This document shows positions 25,910 to 37,866 of a stretch of DNA of 64,000 nt, one piece after another (the stretch's first letter is position 1; each line of letters starts with the position of its first letter). Source of the DNA: Kryptolebias marmoratus (lineage: Eukaryota; Chordata; Actinopteri; Cyprinodontiformes; Rivulidae). Location of the stretch: assembly GCF_001649575.2 (NCBI RefSeq), contig NC_051433.1, positions 19,775,424-19,839,423 on the forward strand. The letters run 5' to 3'. Under the pieces are notes generated by a model. The model was not told where the DNA came from and made no database searches. It saw only the letters and a program-made list of their open reading frames with translations. Made by a program: the position numbers and the translations under genes.

Positions 25910-26770
25910 TGTTGTCAAAAGTTAAGTCCTATGATGTACAGTATATGATGTATGTGTGACACTGATGATTCATTCCCGCTTCGTGTATTGTGTATGTATT
26001 GGGTTGAAGGTTGAAGTACTTTAACATGGTTTATGCCACGCCCCCATGACGTAACATTGCTGCATCGTATCAAAACCTTCTTCTCACAATTCTTCCATGA
26101 GCAGACCTTCTGTTAGCATCTACCCATGGTCCCACCCTCCATCTTCTGGGTCTTTGCTCGTCCTTTTCACTGCTCTACTCTGTAGAGTCAGTCTGACAGT
26201 CTGACAGTTTGTCGTTTGTTCTCTTCGTTGTCAAGTAAAGTGTAAACCAAACCCACAACAGTAACTTGCACACAAATTTCTTCCAGTTTGTGGAATGATT
26301 GTCAATGAGAAAATGTTGGTTTTATTTAGGTACACATAGTGTGACTGGATACCCTACACAAGTGGTACCCAAAAACTCTTGTGTAAACATTGTCACAATG
26401 CCATATATACTACCAACAAGGCACTATGACATTGTGAACCATGTTGTATTTACTGGTACGTATGCCAAGAACATAAAGGAATACACCACTGATACTCAGC
26501 TCTGCCAAGACAAATAAGAAAGAGAAGCAATGGCAACACCTAGTACCCATAAAATCACCATACATATGCCACAATACCATGGTAATACAGAGATAAAGAG
26601 ATTGTGCAACATTATTGTTGAGTTACTGCAATGTAACTGTTGTTATTACAGTGTACTGATAGTGTCACACGTAAAAAGAGGCCATGTGACGTTATTTTCT
26701 TACAGCCACGTATTTCAATACATTATAGAGACAAAAGGGAAGTATACAGAGTGAGATGGGAGTATTATCT
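25910..26770 (+). repeat. Family C repeat, copy C1
   Basis: It shares ordered blocks with the reverse complement of 31300-31870: AAAGTTAAGTCCTATGATGT, GTATTGTGTATGTATTGGGT, GAATACACCACTGATACTCAG, AATGGCAACACCTAGTACCC and ACAATACCATGGTAATACAG. The segment at about 26075-26410 has no counterpart in the other copy, so it may be an insertion or be deleted there. No transposase or polymerase fragment is recognisable. Confidence 0.6.
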
Positions 26771-27494
26771 CCTCTCGCTGTATGCCAGTGAAGACTGGAG
26801 GGCTTTACACAATCAAATCAAAATTAGATAATTTAATAAACTTATTTATCTTCACTTGATGAATATCCAGTCAGGTTTGAAGAAAGCTGCAAAGTCAATT
26901 TTTTTTAGACTTATCTCCCATATTTTTCTCATAAAGTTTTTGTTTCCACCAGCTTCCACATCTAACTACTTTAAATTGTTGTCCCTATAAAAAGTCATCT
27001 TTTTGTGGTGAGTTGTTACAGTTTGGAGAAGTTAATTATGCCATCTGGTTGACGGAAGCATCAGAGTCTTACTTGATGCTGTAAAAGGAGAATGCAGATC
27101 CCAATTTATTTCACCTCTTTTTTTTAATGTCTTTGCTTTCTCTGGAGCCGGTACTCTGCAGTCTCATGAGATATATTTTCATATATTATAGTAATCCCCC
27201 CATCCTCTCTCATTTCACCAGTCTTTAAATCCGTTTTGTCTCCATCAGCCCTCATTCCTTCTTCTTTTTTTCCCCCCTATTTTCCCAGAACATGTCCTCA
27301 TCTTCTCCACAGCTCACTTACCTCACTCTGAACCCCCCTCTCCAGCTCCTCCCTCTATCAACATCACTCGCTCTTTTTGTGGCTCACTATCCACCCACCC
27401 TTCCACCCTCCATATCCATATCTCCCCACCTTTCCCCTCACTGCCCCCCACCCCCTCCTCCTCCTCCTCCCACACTCCATCACCAGCTTATCTG

Positions 27495-27535
<41 letters not shown>
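27495..27535. repeat. (CT)n microsatellite in a long pyrimidine-rich tract
   Basis: An uninterrupted CT run of about 40 bp. The surrounding stretch, about 27240-27800, is strongly pyrimidine-rich on the + strand, which produces long spurious open frames on both strands. Confidence 0.95.
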
Positions 27536-27538
<3 letters not shown>

Positions 27539-28379
27539 GCGCTCTGCGTTTGCATCACCCTCACTTTTTCCCTCTCCCTTCTCGAACTCTTTGCCAACAT
27601 GAACTCACTTTCTCCCCCACTCTTCCTCTCTCCGCGTCCCTCTGAGGCATGTTTAATTAAGCGTAGGGCTATGTGTCAGAGAGAGAAGGAGAGAACTAAT
27701 GCTATCTGGAGAAGCAGACTTAGACCAGGCAGGGTCTCCTCCTCTTCTCCTGTTTTTGTCTTCTCCTCCTCCTCCCCCTCTCCCTTTGGCCTGGGCTAGC
27801 CATAATTACCCTGCTCATTAGCAGAGAAAAGAGGTATGCTGGGAGAGGAGGAGCCATCAGGGGAGTGACGGAGGACAAGAGGAGGAGGAACAAAGGAGCA
27901 GGAGAGGAGACGGCAGGTGTTACACTTTATTATCCTTATAGAGGAATTACTTGAAGGAATGGACGACCGGGGTATCGTCAGTGAAGTCAGAGGAAGCACG
28001 TTTTTGAGACTTTGTAAAGTGTTTATTAGTCTTAATAGATTTGGGAAGAGCATCCCTCCTGCTAAACAGCAAAATACTTCCAAATAGGGGGCCTTAAAGC
28101 ACATTTATACAACTTCTATGCACTTTTACACGTTTTTTTGTGCGTGTCGGGTCTCTAGTGTCGCAGGTTCTTCAGATGTTTTGACTTTGTGCCTCCTCAG
28201 ATGTAAATGTTGCACATGGTTGCAAAAAACAATTAGGCGCACTACTAATGGAGATGATGTAAATTACCACAGTAACCTGTTGGGTGTTGTTAAGTTAAAT
28301 TATCGCCGTGCAAAATAGTAGGGGTAATCACTTCTGTGTTAGTCACTGCTGCAAGAACTTTGGTCATTTCATTAATCTA

Positions 28380-28760
28380 AACTACAGAACTGTGAAAAAG
28401 CCTTGAATCATCCCTCGTTTTTTTAGACTTTGGTTAAAGAGGCTGACTTTCGGGTATTTTTAAAAACAGTAATAGATAAATACAGGCTTTCTGAAAGTTG
28501 TAACTAGACGTTTGCTGCTTTTTCACTCATTTTCCATCCAGTCTCTGACTGTTTTTAAGGGAATGATTTTGTTTGTTTGTTATGCCTCTGATCTAAGAAT
28601 CATTCAGGCATAAAGCCAGTCATGTGTCAACACTAAAACTATTTAGCAAAGATCCAAATTAAATGTGATCTTGAGCACTTCGCTGCCAACAGCCGATCAC
28701 AAAGACACAATTTATTCCTGTTCAGTTGTATCTTTAAAACGTTTGATGCATAAAATAGTA
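28380..28760 (+). repeat. Family D repeat, fragment D2
   Basis: It starts CAGAACTGTGAAAAAGCCTTG and includes CACAAAGACACAATTTATTC followed by GTTGTATCTTTAAAA, a block shared with copy D4 at about 33700-33760. It is fragmentary and diverged. Confidence 0.4.
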
Positions 28761-29289
28761 TTTTAACGCTTAACGGTCATCTCCGGAGTCTTCTCACTTC
28801 ATGAAAGCCATTTGTCTCATCTTTATCAGAAACCTGTCCCTCGCTGTGTCCAAAAACTGAGCTTTTTTTTTTCATGCTGGTCACAAAGGAAAGCACACTG
28901 AGACTTTGTTTCTTATCTTTTTTTGTTGGAACACATTGCACTCAGTCTATGCTCATAAGAAACACAGAGACAGAGAAAGAAACCGAGAAACTTTAAAGTT
29001 AATAATCACCATTTGTCATAAAGTTAGTACAGTTATTCATCCATAACTCATTTTGTGATTTTCTTATCTGTAAATATGTAAATAAATCATCTTATGCTCA
29101 AAATAAACTTCTCTTTTAAGTTCTTTCATGTGAAATTAAGAGTCTTCAACTAACTTCAGAACCCTACCAGTGACAAAAACCTAAACAAAGCAATGGCTGA
29201 CCTTCAAAATTGTTATTGTTTGTGTTCATGCTTACCATTGTTTATTTGTTACACCACCAAGAAGGGGATTACTAAAAAACTAAAAGAAG

Positions 29290-29640
29290 AGTTGACGATT
29301 AACTGAAGGATGATGCATCTCTCAGGTCCTGTCTCACATTTGTGCTGGGCGTTTTTTTCTATTTCTTAGAAACTTGACTTTCAGATTCTGTTTATCTGCC
29401 GCAGACAGTTTTTTAGGCCTGACACTTCTTCTTTTGTCCTCCACTTGTCCACTTTCCTATTTTTATACAAAATGCACAATGTGTCATAGTCGGTAATTAG
29501 AATTAGACACAAAATGAGTAAAAATGCATCTAAAGTCCAAAAAAAAATGTCATATATAGACAAAAGGCCTTCCGAAAGCTTTTACAGCTACTGTTTAGTA
29601 CTACTTTTTAAAAATATCTGATTCTTTCACAACAAAAAAA
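29290..29640 (+). repeat. Family D repeat, fragment D3
   Basis: It shares GATGATGCATCTCTCAGGTC, TTTCTATTTCTTAGAAACTT and TTTTAGGCCTGACACTTCTT with D4 and, reversed, with D1. A nearby block, AGGCCTTCCGAAAGC, matches the D1 segment around 18540. No coding capacity is seen. Confidence 0.5.
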
Positions 29641-30382
29641 TTGGAGTTGATTTACAACTATTGTACAGTAGTGTACCTTCTGTAGACCTTTAGAGACACT
29701 GCTGTATCCACTTTATGGACTTAATAAAACAAGTTCTTCACTCACTACAACTTATAGTTTAAAATATTAATAATGTAAAATAAAACAATGTTACATTAGG
29801 TATAAAAAATGCTGTTCTGATTTTGCAGACATTTATGTTATTTGTCAAAACCGTGCCATATTTCATGAATCCACAAGGAGTGCTTCCTTTTAGAGAAATG
29901 TAGGTAAACTTGTTATATTGGGCTAAATTTCTGAGCTTTTTGCCAAATCCTGCATGTGTTCCAGAGGCGGTCTGGTTGGAGACAGGTGTGTTGATGTACA
30001 AACTTTACAAGCATCCTCTCCTATTTGTTGTCCAGGCAAGTTTCCAAGAGAGCAGGTTCATTTGGCCCACATGTTGGGAGCTCTTTGGCTGCTTGGCCTC
30101 CTGCATGTAGATTGGCATAGATTGCAGTGTTTGTTTGTTGTTGTTTTTTTTCTTCACTTTTTCTAATATCAAGCTGAAGAATTAGATTTTTTTTAAAAAT
30201 AGGTTGTTTAAACTTATCTCCAGATAGAAGGGGTCAAATTCTTCTTATTGCCTTGTTAAGAGCTCCTCTGGTTTGTTTTCATTTGTTATTAAAGGATCAT
30301 AACAGAAAAACAAATTTTAATAAATCATTTATTAAAATGTGTTCAGGTAAGCTGATCCTAAGTCATTTGAGACTTGTAATGC

Positions 30383-30403
30383 CCCCCATCTGAAAGATGG
30401 GGG
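30383..30403. repeat. Short perfect hairpin
   Basis: CCCCCATCT, loop GAA, AGATGGGGG: 9-bp perfect arms. The internal 12-mer CTGAAAGATGGG recurs at 34648-34659 and, reversed, at 35537-35548, near family B copies. Confidence 0.6.
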
Positions 30404-31299
30404 TAAGATGGCTATTCTTCATCTCTGCTTCCCTCTCGGCCTTTTTTTCTCATTTATTATCATGTATCATCTCATGTCAGCCTCAGCTCTAACTGCACCT
30501 CCCTCTCAGCGCTTTGCTCTCCTCCCTGAACACAGCCCTCCTGCTTACCTTTCTCTCTTTCACTCTGTGCAATTTTATCAGACTTCCACAAGTCTCATAA
30601 TGATGGCAAATAAAATAACGCTCGGCTTCTTCAGCTCTGAATCCTCTGCAGAGGCGACACAGAATTTATTCTCTTCCCTCTAGTGTGTGATATGTTTTAG
30701 CAACGCTACCCTTCAGTCGACCTCTGTGGTGTGAAGGAAATTTTGGAAGAGCGGGGGTTTAAAAGACATTTACGGAAATGAACTTTTGTTCCTTCAGTAG
30801 TTAGTGAAAAGTGGATTCACTCACTGTTATAACCTGTGTTGCCTGGTAAGTAAAACCAACAGCAAAGTAGGAAGTCAAAACATAAAAACTTATGTGTATT
30901 TGTTTTTAAAAAAGTAGATTAAATATGCTTGTTGTTTACCACACCAAGCTGAAATCAGCAAGATAATAGAAATATTTAAACACTAAACAAGTAACCCAGC
31001 TAATAGCAGCTTTCTAACTTGTCATCAAAGAAGATATAACTTGCCCTGTTTTCACAAGTTGACATGATTTCCTGAGGCCTTACTAAAACATCTGACATGC
31101 TTCGATCAAAGCTAGCATCACAGTCATACTAGGATCTTCCTCAGCCTGTCACATATAATGCTTGAGTCCACTTCTTACATCTATTCTGTATGTTTGCATA
31201 CACATGACTCTAACCCCTATACTACCATCTCACTTTGCATATTTGCCTTGTGTTTCTGTGGTGTATCAAGATAAGTGACTGCAAGAAAATGACATCACA

Positions 31300-31870
31300 A
31301 CATCTCCTCTTTACGTATCTGATGCTCCATGTAATGTGATCTTTAATGACGCCAAGTTCCCACAGATTTATTGGTCATGTCATAACATTTTATCACGATA
31401 TTATCAGGATATACTCATGATAATGAGTTACGTAGCAGTGACCCAACAACAATGCTGCACAATCTCACGCTACATTATGCAGCACTCTGTCTACACTGCC
31501 ATGGTATTGTGATGTACTTTTTATGCACAATAGCTGTTGCCATTGCTTGTTTTTCTTATCCATCTTGTTAGAGCTGAGTATCGGTGATGTATTCCTGTGT
31601 TTTCCTGACATACTGCATGTACAACATAAATAAAATGCTCACAATGTCACGTGGTTGCTGCTGAATGCCATACATACACAGCAGCAACGTCACAGGAAGC
31701 ACCACATCAACAATACAACAAGAAGCCTAATGCACAATGTAGCGTACACCACGTTTACGTCATAGATTGTTGTAACCTTCCCACCCTTCAGCTTAATACA
31801 TACACAATACACAGAACAGGAACACATCATATGTCTGAAAACTTAACCTTTTTTCAAACTCACTCGTCAT
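31300..31870 (-). repeat. Family C repeat, copy C2 (inverted relative to C1)
   Basis: The reverse complement of this interval follows the same block order as C1: GGTTAAGTTTTCAGACATAT, GTATTGTGTATGTATTAAGC, GAATACATCACCGATACTCAG, AATGGCAACAGCTATTGTGC and ACAATACCATGGCAGTG. With C1 it forms an inverted pair separated by about 4.5 kb. Confidence 0.6.
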
Positions 31871-33184
31871 CTGTCACATTTTGACCCACATGAAAAGAAT
31901 TTCAAAATACACTAAGCTGCGTGAAAAAAGAGGAAACAGCATGAAACAGTGTACCCTTAAGCAGAGCCTACAGCACCCAGCCTGACTTCCCTTGTCAGCA
32001 GTTAAATCAGGGATGGTTGATGACAAATCATCTTTTAGACTCAACTTCGTTGGGATTCATGTGTTTAACTGGATCAGGTTACTAAAGCACCGCATTCCAC
32101 ACACAAACGCTGAGAAACGTAACATTTAGCGAGGCTTAAACGCACATTGTTAGTGTCTCCATTACGTAACAGCTTCATTAACTGCAGAGTTTATGGTGGG
32201 ACCTTCTTTTTTTTTTAATTTGCAATAATTTGCAACATAGGTCGGCCCTGCTTAGGTCCCTCAGTTGAAATCTCATTTCTGCGTCTTTATATCTTTGGTT
32301 TCGTCATATTTTGTTCTCAGTTTATTTATATCGCTTAAATTATGTTTACTGTACTAGATTAATAAAAAAACTTTAACCAAAAATTATACTTTTAGCAAAG
32401 CTGCAGTCACACTGTTTTATTCCAGCATATTTGTCCTGTCTTATCCGTCTTTGGACAAATAATTACCTGAGCCACAGTGACTTGCTTGGGCACCATGCTA
32501 ACAGGTAATGAGGGTTTGAAGAACGTGTTCACACGTGAAACAACATCCTCCTCCTCGTGTCTGTTTCTCAGTCAACAGTCAGTCCTGAACTGTGATTTCT
32601 GACCAATATTTACTCTTCTGATGTGATCTGATGGGGGTAAACCTGAGCCATCTAAACCAGAAAGAAAAAAAACAACTTCACATCAATGCTGAGAAAGTGT
32701 GTGGGCTAACCAGATAACACGGCAACACTAATATGTTGAAATAGCTTGTGAGTAAAAGTGGTTCTTTCTGGTCCCTTGTGAACTTCAGTGGTTCAATATA
32801 ATCATTATTTCCTCTTTGTTGTCTGTGTTTTACATTTGCATAGCAGGAACGTTGTTATTGCAATCATTTAAAAGCTTTTCTTATAGTGTTCAGTGCTAAG
32901 ACATTTCAAAACACATTTAATTGTAACTCGTGTAACAACTTTGGTTTTTTTTGTTTGTTTGTTAAATTAATAAGCTGAATGATAATTACAGGTGCTTCTG
33001 AGTATTGAATTAAAACTACAGAACGTATCATTACACAAAACAAAATTACTAAATCCAAAGTACTGACCTCAGTACATTTCAGTCAATGTAAAATTACATT
33101 AAGAGAAAACAGAATCAACACAAGAGCTTCAAGAAACTTGGACTTCATTCTGTTTTTTTAGGGCAATGGTTTTAACAAATATTG

Positions 33185-33453
33185 TTTCAGTACAGGTTTA
33201 CTCCGAGTACTCTGCTTTCTTCCTAAAGACCAAAATCATGCATGTTAGGTTAATTGGTAACTCTAAAGTTGTCCCGAGGTCTGAGTGAGAGTGTGAATGG
33301 TTGTTTGTCTCGTTTGTCTCTATGTGTCCCTGTGATGGACTTGAGACCTGTCCAGGGTGTCCCCCGCCTCTCGCACAGTGACGGCTGGAGACAGACACCA
33401 GCTCCCTGAGAACCGGAAAGGGAAAGCGGATAAAGAAAATGGATGGATGGATG
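33185..33453 (+). mobile_element. LINE/SINE 3' end with ATGG tail
   Basis: The sequence contains GCATGTTAGGTTAATTGGTAA, GTGAATGGTTGTTTGTCTCG, GACCTGTCCAGGGTGTCCCCC and GCCTCTCGCACAGTGACGG, and ends in AAAATGGATGGATGGATG. I recognise this as the 3' end of a retroposon very common in percomorph fish genomes. The short tandem ATGG tail marks the 3' terminus and the + orientation. It is 5'-truncated and has no coding part here. The clade name is not certain. Confidence 0.7.
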
Positions 33454-33464
33454 TTTCATTACAT

Positions 33465-34080
33465 TTTGATAGTATACAGAACTTTGATCAAGTTGACCAA
33501 AAGTCTTTGATTATCTTTAATTTCTTCCTGTTTTGCTTTCAAGGAACCAGACCTTTTTGTAATTATTTAAAGTGGTCTTAATCAATAGCTCTCCAGACTT
33601 TCTAAAGGTCTTTCAAAGTTTATTTTTGGACTTTGGATGCTTTTCTTAAACTCAATTTCAGTCCAGTGCCAATGGATATTTAGGTACTTTGTTACCAGCA
33701 ATCTGTCACAAAAACACAATTTGTTACCATTCATTTAATTATACTTTTAAAAACTACCAAAGATAACGCGGTTTAATATATAAAAAAATTGTATTTCAGC
33801 ACCAATAAAGTGATTCCAAAAAGACATTAGCTGAAAATGTGTCATTGATGGATCAGCTGATGAATGATGCATGTCTAAGGTCCTGTCAGGTCTTTGCTGG
33901 ATTTATTTCTATTTCTTAAAGAAATGACTTTCAGATCCTGTTCCTCTATATTCACAGAGATTTGGAAATATCTCCAAAGGTGACCAATACAAAAAATATG
34001 TGAAGGTGAAATGAAACACTCTGTAAAATGTTACATCCAGACGTGCATTTTGACTGTCAAAACTTTAGGAAGACCAACTT
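33465..34080 (+). repeat. Family D repeat, copy D4
   Basis: This is the longest family D stretch. It includes AAGTGGTCTTAATCAATAGC followed by TCTCCAGACTTTCTAAAGGTC (as in D1), CACAAAAACACAATTTGTTACC (as in D2), GATGATGCATGTCTAAGGTC and ATGACTTTCAGATCCTGTTC (as in D3). It begins right after the ATGG tail of the retroposon end at 33453. Confidence 0.5.
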
Positions 34081-34684
34081 TAATATGACATTTACTACTA
34101 AACACGTTTATCATCTAATCAATAAAACGGTACATTAAATGATGTGCTGATCAAAACAATACTGATACTTTTGTAAAAAAAAAAAATAGCAAAAAAATCC
34201 AAATGAAACTTACAGAACCAGATTTCATTTAATGAACTTGTGTAGAAATCCTACACTCCGGAGAGTCAAATTGTTCTCCCACATCTACAATTCATATATT
34301 TACACAGTGCTTGTATCACAGAGCTCTGTGCTATTAACCTTTCCTCTCCAGGTTTCTTTTACCGAGGGCAAAGTGGGTGACCCTCAACAAAGACAATATA
34401 ATGATGCAGTGTTTTCAACCATTGTGATTTTAATTAGAAGACTACAGCCATTAGATCCCCTCATTTGTTATCTGGTTGATGAGCTGACATCTGAGTCCGA
34501 CTCTTCAGTCGCTCTGAGCAGACACATTTATTCAGCTCCACGATGATTTGGTTTTGACAAAACTTTACGGTGCCAAAGAACAGCAGACATGTATAGCCAA
34601 TATTTTTGATTTCAGGTGTTTTGATTCCTTAATTGCCTCCTCCCACCCTGAAAGATGGGCAATCAGGTAACTGCTTGTGTCTGT

Positions 34685-34930
34685 GTTTGTGTGTTTGATT
34701 GTCTGTCTGTTGGCAAAATATCTCAAGAACATCTGGATAAATTGTAATAAAATTGTCATAAACTAATAATTGGATATATGTCGTCACTGATTAACTTCTG
34801 GAGTTAACCAAGTTCAAGATGGCCGTGACAGCTAATTGACATTACGTAACACAAAAATGAGTATAACTCAGTCAGTTAGTTTTACAGAAACTGAGCTCAT
34901 ATTTAGTGTGGTAGTAGCTGATACTCACCC
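34685..34930 (-). repeat. Family B repeat, copy B5 (reverse orientation)
   Basis: Reading on the minus strand it has the family order: GTGAGTATCAGCTACTACC, AACTGACTGAGTTATACTC, the CAAGATGG/CCATCTTGA block, TTATCCAGATGTTCTTGAG, and the end motif ATATTTTGCCAACAGACAG with a CAGACA-type tail. The tail suggests a retroposed 3' end. Confidence 0.55.
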
Positions 34931-35834
34931 TAAACACAAATTCTGAGCACCAGCAGACTGCAAAAGAACCTTAAATAAAACTTTGTCATTCAAGGCGGTG
35001 GGTGATATGTGTTCCCTCAGGAAATGCTGGTTTAATTTGTTTTCAAGCTTTAATACAGTTTGCTTAAATAAGCCTTGAGGTGAATCTGTCAGTGTTGTGC
35101 TTTAAAACAGCTGTGATACGCTCCAGCCTTGTCACAATAAAACAAGTTTGAAAAACAAACAAAGAGAAAACTCAAATTTTGAAGCTTTCTTTAGGCATAA
35201 AGTGAGACAAATACATTTTCTTCCACAAAAAAAAAACAAACTCTTGTTAAGTTACGGTAAATCAACAGATCACTGACATGTTCACGTCAGTGGATTGAAA
35301 TTGAAAATAAAATGACTTTTTGTGCAAACTCCAATAAAGTCTTTGAGCACGTTTTATATCAGAGTGCCACAGGGGGCTCCTGGCACACTGTGCCGGGGCG
35401 TGCCATCTCAGCTGAGAGGAAGGCTTTCACCACATGGACCACCTTTATTAGATCAGGCCTGGCCACCCTCAGATTTGTAATTACATTTGCCTGATGCTGT
35501 GTGTTTAAGAATAGACTACATGCCCCCACCTTAGTTCCCATCTTTCAGGGAGGACCGACCGGCAAAACCATGAGGCAACTGCTCAGAACCGTAAAGACCT
35601 CTGACTTTGCACTTACCTTCTGCTTGTCTCTTGTTGTTGTTCACAGCTGCTTTGCTTCCATTGTAGTCCATTTCTTTTAATTACTGTTTTGCTAGAGACA
35701 AAAATATCAACAAATGTCGCTTTGAGCGGGGACTCCCTGGGAGGGGGAAACAGAAGGCAGTTAAATAAACTCTTAGATTTCATCTTTTCTTAATAATTTA
35801 TTGAGAAACTAGAGACTAAGTATTCAGGAGGGAA

Positions 35835-36530
35835 TGCCTTTCACCCACCACCTTTCATGCCAGAGTTTTAGACTAAGATCGTCTTTTGCTGGGAAATGAT
35901 GGAGTGGTAGCTGTGTTGGTCAAACTATGAAATTAACTAAATTCACAAACTCATGCAAATACTGTGGGATGTCACACTCAAAGTACGTACCAAGTATCAC
36001 TCTCAGCTACTACCACACCAATTTGTAGCTCAGTATCTGTCAAATTGACTGAGTCATAACCATTTGTGTTGGCTAGTGTCAATTAGTTGTAGTGGCCATC
36101 TTGAATATAATTAATTCCAATAGTTATTTAGTTGTAGAGGTACAGCCAATGATTATTTTCTGAAAGTAAATACTTTTTTTTTTCAGTGGTTCATGAGTCA
36201 GGCTTGACTCCAGCATTTAATGCTAAAGTTTGAAACAAAGGTTTTACATAATAAGTAGCTCTTAAAGAATGTGTTGTGACTGACACTCAACTACATTCAC
36301 ACAAACGTTTACCACAAAATCTGTAAAACTGACTAAATTATAGCAATCTTTGTGTTTTCTTAGGTCAGTCGACTGTGGCAGCCATCTTGATCTGGATTGG
36401 CTCCAAAAGTTACTCAGATATCAATGAACACCCAGTGAATATTTTCCGAAAGTTTTATTGACATCCGTTCAGTAGTTGATGAAATATTTTGCTAACACAA
36501 CAGCCTAATGAACACAGACATGAGCAAAAA
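35835..36530 (+). repeat. Family B repeat, dimeric copy B2
   Basis: It starts CACCTTTCATGCCAGAGTTTT and contains two successive units. Each unit has a CACTCTCAGCTACTACCACA- or GACACTCAACTACATTCACA-type start, an AACTGACT...TAACCATTTGTGT-type block, a GGCCATCTTGA or GCCATCTTGA block, and a TTTTCTGAAAG or TTTTCCGAAAG block. A spacer with GCTAAAGTTTGAAACAAAGG separates them. It ends GAAATATTTTGCTAACACAA. The same unit-spacer-unit plan is seen in copy B4. Confidence 0.65.
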
Positions 36531-37329
36531 CAGTATCATCCATCACTAAAAGGAGAAAGGCAAAAATAGTTTTAGGAAGAGACAGTGTGCCAAAATGTGG
36601 AGGGACCCTTGTCATAAGTCTGCCCCATGAGTTGGGTTATGGTACAAACCAGTGGCCACACCTTGTTTTCTGTTTGGTTGTGCATTTGATCCAATATTCC
36701 CATTTAAACTTTTACAAATCAGTTCAGTGGAGTAAAATATTTTAGCCTTTAATGTTCTAAGGTTTCTTTTCATGAGAGTATTATTTATTCTTTTTTAACT
36801 TTTGTGTATTTCCTCACTTTGAGTCTGAGTTGCACTTTTATTTGTAGTGTTCCCCTCTTGGGCTGTCTGAAAAGACAATGGCACGGTCTCCATGACTACC
36901 AGACGCTTTTAGACGATAACCCTTGTTTGTTACAGTACATAATGTGCAAGCAATACAGCCGTTGTTCATATGGATCATAATGATGAATTTCGATCAGAGC
37001 AACAGAGGCTCATGGTAATGTCCTTGTCTGAGGTTGAAAGTTTTCCCTGCTTGTCTTGGTATTGCAGTAATATTTAGCCTGTAATCAATAACCAGCTTGG
37101 CATTCTGTGTCTCTGTTCGAGTTTAAAAGTTCTTTTCAGGCTCTCCACCTCAGCTGCAGTCGAGTTTCATGCGTCAGCAGTTTGTTGAAACCTGTTTGAG
37201 ACGACTCAGCTGTCAGCTTCAGCCTGTATGAAAAGGCAGATCTTCACAGCAGCAGGGTTAAAACTACACCTCCTCTCTCATACAAAGGTTTTTTTTTTCT
37301 CCAAACAGGGCGCGCAACAGTGAAATTCT

Positions 37330-37580
37330 TTTGAAGTGGCACTTACCCCAGCCGTGGATAGCATGATAAAGCAGAGCCTTTTCTGCTAATCACAAATTAC
37401 AGGCAGCCTCCCCCATCATCCCTGATCCAGCTAGAGAAGCCAGGGCCAAGGAGAATACAAGCTGCTGCCTAGTATCCCTCTTCAGTACAAGGTGCTTATA
37501 AATCGGCATCCTCACTGATAAGTCAAGGTTTTGATTTGGTCATGACCTTGGTTCATAAATCTGAATGATGTAGGGCCCTG
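37330..37580. other. Candidate conserved non-coding block
   Basis: A complex non-repetitive block with TGATAAAGCAGAGCC, GCTAATCACAAATTACAGG and GTGCTTATAAATCGGC. Near its end are CAAGGT (37523) and the palindrome GGTCATGACC (37538-37547), which resembles inverted nuclear-receptor half-sites. An enhancer role is inferred from composition only. Confidence 0.3.
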
Positions 37581-37846
37581 GTTAAAAGGCTGCTGGATCA
37601 ACTCTCCGATGGGATCCACCCCCCATGGCTTTCAGTGTGTCTCTTTTTCCTGAACTCTTCCATCTCTCCCAGCCTCGCGTCCTTTTTCCAGTCCCCGCTG
37701 CAGCCTCAAGTCCCCGGAGCCTCCATAACAGGCAGGGAGAGAGAGAGAGAGATGGCAAGGGGGTGAAACAGGCAATCAATAAATCAATATGTTTTGCGCC
37801 ACTAAGCTAGGGTAAGCTCACTCTCTCTGAGCTGCGTGGCCACATA

Positions 37847-37866
37847 CACACACACACACACACACA
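37847..37866. repeat. Short CA repeat
   Basis: About ten CA units within CATACACACACACACACACA. Confidence 0.85.

Noticed and set aside
25912..26262. Possible LTR (starts TGTTGTC, ends CCCACAACA) in family C.
   Set aside because: No 5-bp duplication, no second LTR, no primer-binding site, and the second family C copy lacks part of the interval.
27292..27799. Overlapping open frames of 117 and 140 codons (+) and 78 codons (-).
   Set aside because: They arise from a pyrimidine-rich tract with a (CT)n microsatellite; low-complexity Pro/Ser/Leu translation only.
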